NCBI GenBank assembly: GCA_964522445.1 | Contig: CAZFUY010000059.1 | Span: 1 to 18,523 of the forward strand | Direction: 5' to 3' | DNA length: 18,523 nt | From: CAZFUY01 sp964522445 | GTDB taxonomy: Bacteria; Pseudomonadota; Gammaproteobacteria; SZUA-229 | Shown here: one piece after another, positions 8,655 through 14,367 of the stretch | Layout of the letters: every line of letters begins with the position of its first letter | Numbering within the stretch: position 1 is the stretch's first letter | The notes under the pieces: model-generated | What the model saw: the letters and a program-made list of their open reading frames with translations, nothing else | What the model was told of the DNA's origin: nothing | Database searches by the model: none | Translations under genes and position numbers: made by a program

Positions 8655-9979
8655 GGCAATCTACAAAAAACAACGATGTTTATATAGTGGATGGCCGCCG
8701 CACCCCTTTTTTAAAAGCAAGGGGAAAACAGGGGGCTTTTCTGGCATCCGATCTTGCCGTTGCAGCGACACGTTCTTTATTATTAAGATATGATTTTCCA
8801 TTAGATGCATTCGATGAAGTCATTGTTGGTTGTGTTATGCCAACAGCAGATGAAGCAAACATTGCACGAATAATTGCATTACGTTCAGGCATTCCTCAAA
8901 CTGTTCCCGCATGGACGGTACAAAGAAACTGCGCATCAGGTATGCAAGCGCTGGATTGTGCTTTTAAAAATATAAGCAATGGTGATGCTGATTTAATTCT
9001 TGCAGGTGGCACAGAATCTATGAGTCACGCACCCATTTTATTAAATAATTTAATGGTGAACTGGATGGGCATGCTAATGGCCGCAAAATCAGTTGGCCAG
9101 AAATTACAGGTGTTTTCAAAATTACGCCCCGCCTATTTAAAACCTGTTATCGCATTAATTCGTGGTTTATCTGATCCTGTTGTGGGTTTATCCATGGGAC
9201 AAACCACCGAAAATATTGCTTATCGTTTTGGTATAACACGAGATCAGATGGATGAATATTCCGTTGCCAGCCATAAACGTTTAGCCGAAGCACAGGATCG
9301 CAATTATCTTGATGAAATCGAACCCATTTATGATGGCAAAGGAAATTACTTTGATTTTGATGATGGCATAAGACGTGATTCCAGTATTCCCAGTCTTGCA
9401 AAATTAAAACCTTATTTTGATCGTAAGTACGGTTTAGTTACACCCGGCAATAGCGCACAAATTACCGATGGCGCAGCCATGCTAATTTTAGCCAGTGAAA
9501 AAGCAGTTAAAAAATATAACCTGCCCATTCTTGCAAAAATCTCAGATTCACACTGGGCAGGACTTGATCCAGCAGAAATGGGCATGGGGCCCGCACATGC
9601 AATGGCACCCATTATGACTCGCAATAAACTTGCAATAGATGATATAGATTACTGGGAAATTAACGAAGCATTTGCAGGCCAGGTATTAGGCTGTATTGAA
9701 GCATGGAAACAACAGGATTATTGCAAAGAAAAACTGGGGCTTAAAAAGTCTCTGGGGGAGATCCCTCATGATAAATTAAATATAGATGGAGGCGGCATAA
9801 GCTTAGGTCATCCTGTTGGTGCAAGCGGTACACGTATTGTTTTACATTTAGCCAATATACTTAAACGTAAAAATGCAAAACGTGGCATAGCCAGTTTATG
9901 TATTGGTGGTGGCCAGGGTGGTGCCATGATGATTGAAACAGTTAATACTTCAACCGACTCACAGGGAGAAAAATCATAA
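8651..9979 (+). CDS. fadI: FadI-type 3-ketoacyl-CoA thiolase (acetyl-CoA C-acyltransferase)
   Basis: This enzyme cleaves 3-ketoacyl-CoA with CoA to give acetyl-CoA and a shortened acyl-CoA. Counting from the ATG at 8651 (442 residues), the nucleophile is Cys94 in VQRNCASGMQ, the general base is His387 in GGGISLGHPVGASGTR, and the second active-site Cys417 lies in SLCIGGGQGG. INEAFAGQ provides the NEAF motif. The long middle loop containing KLQVFSKLRPAYLKPV resembles the FadI subgroup rather than FadA or AtoB. I chose the ATG at 8651 because it forms an ATGA overlap with fadE and has an AGGA at a workable distance. The ATG at 8639 would be pressed against its Shine-Dalgarno. It is coupled to fadJ by a TAATG overlap. 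Confidence 0.94.
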   Translation: MRQSTKNNDVYIVDGRRTPFLKARGKQGAFLASDLAVAATRSLLLRYDFPLDAFDEVIVGCVMPTADEANIARIIALRSGIPQTVPAWTVQRNCASGMQALDCAFKNISNGDADLILAGGTESMSHAPILLNNLMVNWMGMLMAAKSVGQKLQVFSKLRPAYLKPVIALIRGLSDPVVGLSMGQTTENIAYRFGITRDQMDEYSVASHKRLAEAQDRNYLDEIEPIYDGKGNYFDFDDGIRRDSSIPSLAKLKPYFDRKYGLVTPGNSAQITDGAAMLILASEKAVKKYNLPILAKISDSHWAGLDPAEMGMGPAHAMAPIMTRNKLAIDDIDYWEINEAFAGQVLGCIEAWKQQDYCKEKLGLKKSLGEIPHDKLNIDGGGISLGHPVGASGTRIVLHLANILKRKNAKRGIASLCIGGGQGGAMMIETVNTSTDSQGEKS

Positions 9980-12000
9980 TGTCATACAAACACTGGACAA
10001 TTGAGCATGATGAAGAAAATATTTGCTGGTTACATCTGAATGTCGCTGATTCCAGCACAAATATTTTATCCAGTGCTGTATTAGATGAGTTAAATAATCT
10101 GTTAAATGAATTAGCTCAGGAGATACCAAAAGGCATAGTTTTTGTTAGTGATAAAAAACATGGTTTTATTGCCGGTGCTGATATTAAAGAGTTCACAAAA
10201 ATAAAAACAGTAGAAGACGCAACCACAATGCTAAAACGTGGTCATGAAATTATGAATAAAGTTGAGAGCATGCCCTGCACTACTGTTGCCATGATTAAAG
10301 GTTTCTGCCTTGGCGGCGGAACAGAACTGGCTTTAGCCTGTAGCTATCGCATTATGTGCGATGATAAATCCACGCGCATTGGTTTACCTGAAGTAAAACT
10401 GGGGATTCACCCAGGTTATGGTGGCAGTGTTCGCTCAATATTAAAAGCCGGCCCCGTAGCAGCAATGAACGCCATGCTAACCGGGCGATTATTACAGGGT
10501 CGAGTCGCTAAACGCATAGGCCTGATTGATGATCTTGTACCAGAACGTCAACTGTTACGAGCAGCACGCTATTTTATTTTAAACAAACCGGAACAAAAAA
10601 AATTATCTTTAAAAGATAAGATAATGAATCATCGACTGGCACGCCCATTTGTTGCCAATCAAATGCGTAAACAGCTAAGAAAAAAAGCGCGCAGAAGTCA
10701 CTACCCTGCTCCATTTAAACTCATCACGCTCTGGCAAAAATATATGGACAACCCAAAGCTGATGCTGGAAAAAGAAATCGAATCAGTTGCAAGTCTGGTT
10801 ACAAATTCCACAGCTCAGAATCTGGTGCATGTTTTTTTCCTTCAGGAAAAACTTAAAACGCAGGGCAATAAAAAAGATTTCAAACCCAAACATATACATG
10901 TTATTGGTGGCGGCATTATGGGGGGGGATATTGCTGCCTGGTGTGCCTTACGTGGTTTTAATGTCACAGTACAAGATCAAAAACCCGAAGCACTTGCTGG
11001 AACAATGAAACGTTCTTTGACTATGTTCCAGAAAAAATTTAAAAAAGATAAACGATCCATTCGTGAATCCATGGATCGTTTAGTGCCCGATCATAAAGGC
11101 ATTGGTATTAAACATGCCGATATTATTATCGAAGCAATTTTTGAAAACAAAGATGTAAAACAAAAACTATATCAAACAATTGAACCACAGATGAAAGAAG
11201 AGGCTATTTTAGCAACTAACACATCAAGTATTCCTCTAGAACAATTAGCCACCTGCTTAAAGAATCCAGGCCGTCTGGTTGGCGTACATTTTTTTAACCC
11301 TGTTGCATTAATGCCATTAGTCGAAATTGTGCGCGGTGAAAATACCGATGACAATATCATGAAAAAAGCACTGGCATTTGGTCGTCAAATAGATAAGTTG
11401 CCCTTACCCGTAAAAAGCTCCCCCGGATTTCTGGTTAATAGAATTCTTATGCCCTATTTATTAGAAGCGGTAGAAATGGTGGGCGAAGGTATACCCGCAG
11501 AAATAGTTGATAGAGCCGCATTACATTTTGGCATGCCAATGGGGCCTATTGAACTTGCTGACACGGTGGGTTTAGATGTATGTCGTTCAGTAGCAACCAT
11601 TCTTTCTGAAAGCCAGAACATTAGTTTACCCCGAAAAATGGATTCTATGGTTGATAACAACAGGCTGGGTAAAAAATCAGGCGAAGGTTTTTATAAATGG
11701 AAAAAAGGAAAACCTGTTAAAGATAAAAATGCCAGTTATGCAAATCAGCAGGAAATTGAAGACCGTTTAATAATGCGTTTTTTAAATGAAGCAACAGCCT
11801 GTTTACGTGAAGGTGTTGTTGAAGGCGAAGATTTAATTGATGCAGGTGTTATCTTTGGCACTGGCTTTGCCCCCTTCCGTGGCGGCCCTTTACATTATAT
11901 TCACAGTGAAGGTGTAGAAGGAATGGCCAAACGACTGGATGAATTAAAACAGATGTATGGTGATCGTTTTAGCCAGGATAAAGCCTGGAGCAATTTATAA
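9979..12000 (+). CDS. fadJ: FadJ-type bifunctional enoyl-CoA hydratase / 3-hydroxyacyl-CoA dehydrogenase
   Basis: This is the multifunctional alpha subunit of beta-oxidation, 673 residues. The N-terminal crotonase domain (about 1-200) has the oxyanion loop GFIAGADIKEF and both catalytic glutamates, Glu116 (GGGTE) and Glu138 (GLPEVKLG). A linker leads to the NAD-binding Rossmann fold starting HVIGGGIMGG (about 307-316). The dehydrogenase catalytic His437 lies in LVGVHFFNPV, and the C-terminal dehydrogenase repeat (about 480-673) has GPIELADTVGLD and FAPFRGGPLHY. Partner order fadI-fadJ and length (E. coli FadJ about 714) favour FadJ over FadB. The start overlaps the fadI stop by one base, with GGGAGA about 9 nt upstream. 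An intact subunit partner (FadI) is directly upstream. Confidence 0.95.
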   Translation: MSYKHWTIEHDEENICWLHLNVADSSTNILSSAVLDELNNLLNELAQEIPKGIVFVSDKKHGFIAGADIKEFTKIKTVEDATTMLKRGHEIMNKVESMPCTTVAMIKGFCLGGGTELALACSYRIMCDDKSTRIGLPEVKLGIHPGYGGSVRSILKAGPVAAMNAMLTGRLLQGRVAKRIGLIDDLVPERQLLRAARYFILNKPEQKKLSLKDKIMNHRLARPFVANQMRKQLRKKARRSHYPAPFKLITLWQKYMDNPKLMLEKEIESVASLVTNSTAQNLVHVFFLQEKLKTQGNKKDFKPKHIHVIGGGIMGGDIAAWCALRGFNVTVQDQKPEALAGTMKRSLTMFQKKFKKDKRSIRESMDRLVPDHKGIGIKHADIIIEAIFENKDVKQKLYQTIEPQMKEEAILATNTSSIPLEQLATCLKNPGRLVGVHFFNPVALMPLVEIVRGENTDDNIMKKALAFGRQIDKLPLPVKSSPGFLVNRILMPYLLEAVEMVGEGIPAEIVDRAALHFGMPMGPIELADTVGLDVCRSVATILSESQNISLPRKMDSMVDNNRLGKKSGEGFYKWKKGKPVKDKNASYANQQEIEDRLIMRFLNEATACLREGVVEGEDLIDAGVIFGTGFAPFRGGPLHYIHSEGVEGMAKRLDELKQMYGDRFSQDKAWSNL

Positions 12001-12109
12001 ATAATTCATGCAGATATAACTTTAACCACAAGACTCAAGCTATTCTTCCCTTTATTGCTTTAATTTGACTACACCTGTAAAGGCCATTTATAATTTCTGT
12101 ACTTTCGTC

Positions 12110-12147
12110 AAGGTGTCGGAGTCGGCCTTTTTCGACTCCGACACCTT
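12110..12147. repeat. Type A hairpin, copy 1 (GGTGTCGGAGTCG stem, GCCTTTTT loop)
   Basis: A perfect 15-bp stem (12110-12124 with 12133-12147, AAGGTGTCGGAGTCG and its complement) encloses the 8-nt loop GCCTTTTT. Downstream, 12161-12172 (GAATCCGACACC) is a one-mismatch copy of the right arm, so a second element may have been partly lost here. It lies 110 bp after fadJ and 48 bp before the BFD-like frame. The T-run is in the loop, not after the stem, so it is not a classical terminator, although the stem could still stall transcription. Confidence 0.92.
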
Positions 12148-12195
12148 AGAATAAAACTTTGAATCCGACACCTTTGGATAATACTTCGTTATACT

Positions 12196-12444
12196 TTGAA
12201 AACCAATCCCACCAAAAATCCTCTGGATAAACTTCCACCCATTCTTAAGAAAAATCTAGACCAAAACCTATGTGTCTGTAATGAAGTTCTTAAGATGGAT
12301 ATTATCAATGCCATCATAAATGGAGCAACAACAGTGGAAGAGATTAAAAAACAGACCTATGCCACAGTGGGAAGTGGTTGCTGCACTCAACAGGTAGAGC
12401 GCTTGATTGAGTGTCTTTGCTTGCCAGATACAAGCAAAAAGTAA
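12196..12444 (+). CDS. BFD-like [2Fe-2S]-binding protein (variant cysteine pattern)
   Basis: This 82-residue frame matches the BFD-like [2Fe-2S] domain found in bacterioferritin-associated ferredoxin and in NirB. It has C26-V-C28 in LCVCNEV, then the helical segment MDIINAIINGATTVEEIKKQT, then GSGCCTQQVERLIE. The usual second pair is C-x2-C. Here it is Cys62-Cys63 with Gln at the position of the last ligand, and spare cysteines follow at 73 and 75. No ATG or GTG lies in frame before the domain. The TTG at 12196 is the only reasonable start and has no convincing ribosome site. A hairpin copy lies on each side. It may be an expressed iron-storage or redox protein, or a gene that lost its original start. 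The fold assignment is fairly safe, the activity is not. Confidence 0.72.
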   Translation: MKTNPTKNPLDKLPPILKKNLDQNLCVCNEVLKMDIINAIINGATTVEEIKKQTYATVGSGCCTQQVERLIECLCLPDTSKK

Positions 12445-12466
12445 CACCCTTCCACTTTTTCACACC

Positions 12467-12510
12467 CCCAAGGTGTCGGAGTCGGCCTTTTTCGACTCCG
12501 ACACCTTGGG
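12467..12510. repeat. Type A hairpin, copy 2 (GCCTTTTT loop)
   Basis: A perfect 18-bp stem (12467-12484 with 12493-12510) has the same core GGTGTCGGAGTCG and the same 8-nt loop as copy 1, in the same orientation, with three extra C/G pairs at the base. It starts 22 bp after the BFD-like stop and ends directly against the HicA-like remnant, so it marks the breakpoint of that gene. Confidence 0.92.
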
Positions 12511-12511
12511 A

Positions 12512-12613
12512 TGCACGACGATTCCAAACCATCCAGTGGATATGCCGGAGGGAACCTTAAGAGCCATTTTAAAACAGGCGGATATTACCGCTGAGCAATT
12601 TTTAAATACTTAA
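12512..12613 (+). pseudogene. HicA (YcfA-type mRNA interferase) C-terminal remnant
   Basis: The frame ending at the TAA at 12611 reads TTIPNHPVDMPEGTLRAI and then LKQADITAEQFLN. This closely resembles the C-terminal third of HicA toxins (TIP-H, GTLRxILKQAGIT-EEFL pattern). The N-terminal part, with the double-stranded-RNA-binding-like fold and the catalytic His region, is absent. Upstream in frame there is only hairpin copy 2 and unrelated sequence, and there is no start codon with a ribosome site at the junction. No hicB antitoxin follows. I read it as a toxin gene truncated at the hairpin insertion or recombination point. Confidence 0.6.
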
Positions 12614-12628
12614 AAAAACAAAAACAAT

Positions 12629-12643
12629 CGATAATAATTATCA
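12629..12643. promoter_or_regulatory. Fur box (7-1-7 type)
   Basis: The sequence CGATAATAATTATCA matches the 7-1-7 Fur consensus TGATAATNATTATCA at all positions but the first. It is a near-perfect palindrome in the 16 bp after the HicA remnant. No intact iron gene follows. The next long reading frame is the Phd antitoxin 250 bp away, and only a 20-codon frame lies between. It may be the operator of a gene that has since been deleted, or it could act on something not recognised here. Confidence 0.65.
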
Positions 12644-12678
12644 TTTGTCACACCGACCCCTTTCACCACCGACAGAGG

Positions 12679-12741
12679 ATGAAACATCATGATAAATCCA
12701 GTTGGGGAGAACTATTCTTGGTAGACGGGTCATTTTTTTAG
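12679..12741 (+). other. Short open frame behind the Fur box, possible truncated gene
   Basis: ATG at 12679 opens a 20-codon frame beginning MKHHDKSSWGELFLVD and ending at TAG. An alternative ATG at 12689, 10 nt after AGAGG, encodes only 11 residues. Neither resembles a protein I recognise. The position 36 bp after a strong Fur box suggests the 5' end of a lost Fur-controlled gene. The following 12742-12887 stretch holds a run of nine C and then AT-rich sequence with no further frame. Confidence 0.25.
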
Positions 12742-12845
12742 TTTATCGCCCTCTTTTTTAAAATCAAGCTGGCTGCCCCCCCCACTTGATCCTTTTTCGA
12801 ATTCTGGGGACACAATTGACATAATTAAGATTTCTAGTATTTATC

Positions 12846-12876
12846 AATCGAATAGCTCATAATAAACGAATCGAAT
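12846..12876. promoter_or_regulatory. Paired AATCGAAT repeats upstream of phd-parE, possible autoregulatory operator
   Basis: The octamer AATCGAAT occurs twice (12846-12853 and 12869-12876), 23 bp apart, about two helical turns. The second copy ends 20 bp before the phd start codon. A TTGACA lies at 12816-12821, although no good -10 sits at the ideal spacing. Phd/ParE pairs normally repress their own promoter through the antitoxin, so this is a plausible operator, inferred from position only. Confidence 0.35.
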
Positions 12877-12896
12877 GATATTTAGAGGTGATACTT

Positions 12897-13157
12897 ATGC
12901 AGGCTATATCAGCAAATGATGCTAAAACACAATTTGGCAATATGTTATTGAAGGCTCAGCGTGAACCCATTCAAATCAATAAGAATGGTAAGCCCGTTGC
13001 TGTCATTATCTCTGTTGATGAATATAAAAGTATCGAAGCACTAAAATTAAGTTTATTACAGGCAAGAGCTGCTAAAGCAAAAAATGATATTGAGAGGGGT
13101 AATACGGTAGATGGCGAGTCATTTTTTGATACGCTAGAATCCGGTCAACATGATTAG
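12897..13157 (+). CDS. Phd/YefM-family antitoxin
   Basis: The protein has 86 residues from the ATG at 12897 (MQAISANDAKTQFGNMLL). The N-terminal half is the Phd/YefM DNA-binding fold, with ISANDAKTQFGNML, then EPIQINKNGKPVAVIISVDEYK (about 21-42), the family signature. The C-terminal part (about 50-86) is charged and probably folds on binding the toxin. AGAGG lies 8 nt before the ATG. A GTG at 12888 overlaps that site and is less likely as the start. The frame overlaps the toxin gene by 8 bp, the usual coupled arrangement. It should neutralise the toxin and repress the operon. Confidence 0.92.
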   Translation: MQAISANDAKTQFGNMLLKAQREPIQINKNGKPVAVIISVDEYKSIEALKLSLLQARAAKAKNDIERGNTVDGESFFDTLESGQHD

Positions 13158-13467
13158 TAAGCTCGCATACAGGCTTACACCTGATGCCCAATCAGATCTT
13201 ATTGAAATTCGTCAGTACACGCTAAATCAATGGGGAAAAGATCAATCAAAGAAATACCTTTCTGAGCTACGGCAAACCATTAAAGCTTTATCAAAAACAC
13301 CTGATATCGGAAAGCAGAGAGAGGATGTTGGAGCAGATATTTATAGTTTTCCCCATGCTAGCCATGTAATTTATTACACACTATGCAAACAAGGGCCGGT
13401 GATTTTTGCTGTGCTTCATAAAAGAATGGTACCGCTCCCCCACCTGCTTGAGCGCAATACAATCTAA
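13150..13467 (+). CDS. ParE/RelE-superfamily toxin
   Basis: The protein has 105 residues, standard for the family. The pattern YRLTPDAQSDLIEIRQYTLNQWG (about 7-29), the helix KYLSELRQTIKALSKTPDIGK and the C-terminal strand pair SHVIYYT and VIFAVLHKRM match ParE. The ParE family poisons DNA gyrase, and RelE relatives cleave mRNA at the ribosome. The partner is Phd/YefM type rather than ParD, so the target is uncertain. The C-terminus ends LPHLLERNTI. A diverged copy of this 3' end recurs at 14324-14366, beyond the transposase gene. Repeats begin immediately after the stop. Confidence 0.9.
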   Translation: MISKLAYRLTPDAQSDLIEIRQYTLNQWGKDQSKKYLSELRQTIKALSKTPDIGKQREDVGADIYSFPHASHVIYYTLCKQGPVIFAVLHKRMVPLPHLLERNTI

Positions 13468-13476
13468 ACTTGAGTC

Positions 13477-13521
13477 AAATCTTCAGGTGTCGGAAATCTT
13501 CACAAATCTTCAGGTGTCGGA
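13477..13521. repeat. 18-bp direct repeat containing the hairpin arm (AAATCTTCAGGTGTCGGA)
   Basis: AAATCTTCAGGTGTCGGA occurs exactly at 13477-13494 and again at 13504-13521. The second copy runs into the left arm of the complete inverted repeat that follows. The first copy is therefore a solitary left arm, possibly from a partial or failed element insertion or a tandem duplication. Preceding GAGTCAAAT (13472-13480) also matches part of the element. Confidence 0.85.
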
Positions 13522-13580
13522 GTCAAATCCTGCTAAGCTATTGATCGCAAATATTTTGTATTAAATTTGACTCCGACACC
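13513..13580. repeat. Type B inverted repeat (GGTGTCGGAGTCAAAT arms), copy 1
   Basis: Perfect 16-bp arms (13513-13528 and 13565-13580) flank a 36-nt AT-rich spacer. The arm core GGTGTCGGAGTC is shared with the type A hairpins but continues as AAAT instead of G. It lies 39 bp before the transposase start codon, so it could be in the transposase mRNA leader or promoter region and may be the element the enzyme recognises. Confidence 0.9.
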
Positions 13581-13619
13581 ATGCTCGACAATGCTAAAAA
13601 ATCTACAGGGAGGTAGATT

Positions 13620-14285
13620 ATGCCCAGACTGCCCCGTTTATTTCTTCCCAATCAGCCACAACATATTGTCGTGCGTGGTCATAACCGTGATCCGGTTTTT
13701 GCCAGGGAAAATGACTTTCGATATTTTTATCTTTGCCTTCGAGAGGCTGCCTATAAAAACAGGCTGGCTATTCATGCCTGGGTGTTTATGCATAATCATA
13801 TTCATTTGCTGGTGACTCCCAATAATGAAAATTCTTTACCCAAAACTATGCAGTCAGTTGGGCGGCGATACGCGCAATATTTTAATCATAGCTATCATCG
13901 CAGTGGTTCTTTATGGGAAGGTCGATATAAAAGCAGTTTGGTGGATACTGATAACTATCTGCTGTCCTGCTATCGCTATATCGAACTAAACCCAGTTCGT
14001 GCTGGCATTGTTAAAAAACCGGAGGATTATGCCTACTCCAGTTATCACGCTAATGCATTGGGTAAAGCAGATTCTATGGTGGTGCCCCATGGTTTTTTTC
14101 TGGATTATATTTCCAGCAAGGTGTCGGAGTCGAAAAAGGCCGACTCCGACACCCGGAGCGTGTATCGTCAATTGTGTACTGAGATGCTGGATCGGAAAAC
14201 CCTGACCGATATTCGTCGTGGCACTGAAAAAGGGCTGGGAATTGGTCAGGCAGATTTTTTGCTTAAAGTTGCTCGGTTGAAGTAA
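13620..14285 (+). CDS. REP-associated tyrosine transposase (RAYT, Y1/HUH superfamily)
   Basis: This 221-residue single-strand-acting transposase is of the IS200/RAYT lineage. The N-terminus MPRLPRLFLPNQPQHIVVRG is the classical RAYT opening. The HUH metal-binding motif is H60-I-H62 in MHNHIHLLVTP, GSLWEGRYKSSLV is conserved, and the expected catalytic Tyr120 lies in CYRYIELNPVRAG. RAYTs nick REP hairpins and are thought to spread them. A strong GGAGGT ribosome site lies 7 nt before the ATG. Residues 167-178 (KVSESKKADSDT) are encoded by an in-frame hairpin of the same family as those around the gene. The stretch after it (RSVYRQLCTEMLD) resumes homology to other RAYTs. The frame is intact, so the protein may still be active. 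Confidence 0.93.
   Translation: MPRLPRLFLPNQPQHIVVRGHNRDPVFARENDFRYFYLCLREAAYKNRLAIHAWVFMHNHIHLLVTPNNENSLPKTMQSVGRRYAQYFNHSYHRSGSLWEGRYKSSLVDTDNYLLSCYRYIELNPVRAGIVKKPEDYAYSSYHANALGKADSMVVPHGFFLDYISSKVSESKKADSDTRSVYRQLCTEMLDRKTLTDIRRGTEKGLGIGQADFLLKVARLK
14118..14153. repeat. Type A hairpin, copy 3, inside the transposase gene (AAAAAGGC loop)
   Basis: A perfect 13-bp stem (14120-14132 with 14141-14153) with loop AAAAAGGC is the reverse complement of copies 1 and 2. Together with the two bases before it, it spans 36 nt, exactly 12 codons, so the host frame is kept. It lies in the region after the catalytic core, where RAYT proteins vary in length. Confidence 0.92.
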
Positions 14286-14287
14286 CG

Positions 14288-14365
14288 GGTATACTGCAAA
14301 AGAAAACGCGAATCTACGCAATAGCATTCCCCCTACCTGCCCAGCTTAAGAACAATACAATCTAA
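14288..14365 (+). pseudogene. Decayed copy of the parE 3' end
   Basis: In the frame ending at the TAA at 14363, the last codons read AFPLPAQLKNNTI, against MVPLPHLLERNTI at the end of the parE gene upstream. The 14 bases CAATACAATCTAAA are identical at 13455-13468 and 14353-14366, and weaker similarity extends about 25 bp further upstream. No start codon or full toxin domain is present. The match is short, so I call it a remnant or duplicated end rather than a gene. Confidence 0.45.
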
Positions 14366-14367
14366 AT

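Noticed and set aside
12110..12147. Hairpin after fadJ as a rho-independent terminator
   Set aside because: The T-run is in the loop, not after the stem, and the identical hairpin recurs within genes and elsewhere, so it is better explained as a repeat element.
12407..12613. A 68-codon plus-strand frame spanning the end of the BFD-like gene, hairpin copy 2 and the HicA-like tail
   Set aside because: Its first half is the wrong frame of the BFD-like gene and its middle is hairpin sequence. Only the last third looks like protein, so it was recorded as a remnant rather than a gene.
12799..12827. TTCTGGGGACACAATTGACATAATTAA, similar in part to another repeat motif often seen near Y1 transposases
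   Set aside because: Only one half is present, there is no inverted partner, and I cannot verify the family from the sequence alone.
13567..13815. A plus-strand frame overlapping the start of the transposase gene
   Set aside because: It is out of frame with the RAYT, which has the strong ribosome site and full family motifs. The overlapping translation has no recognisable features.
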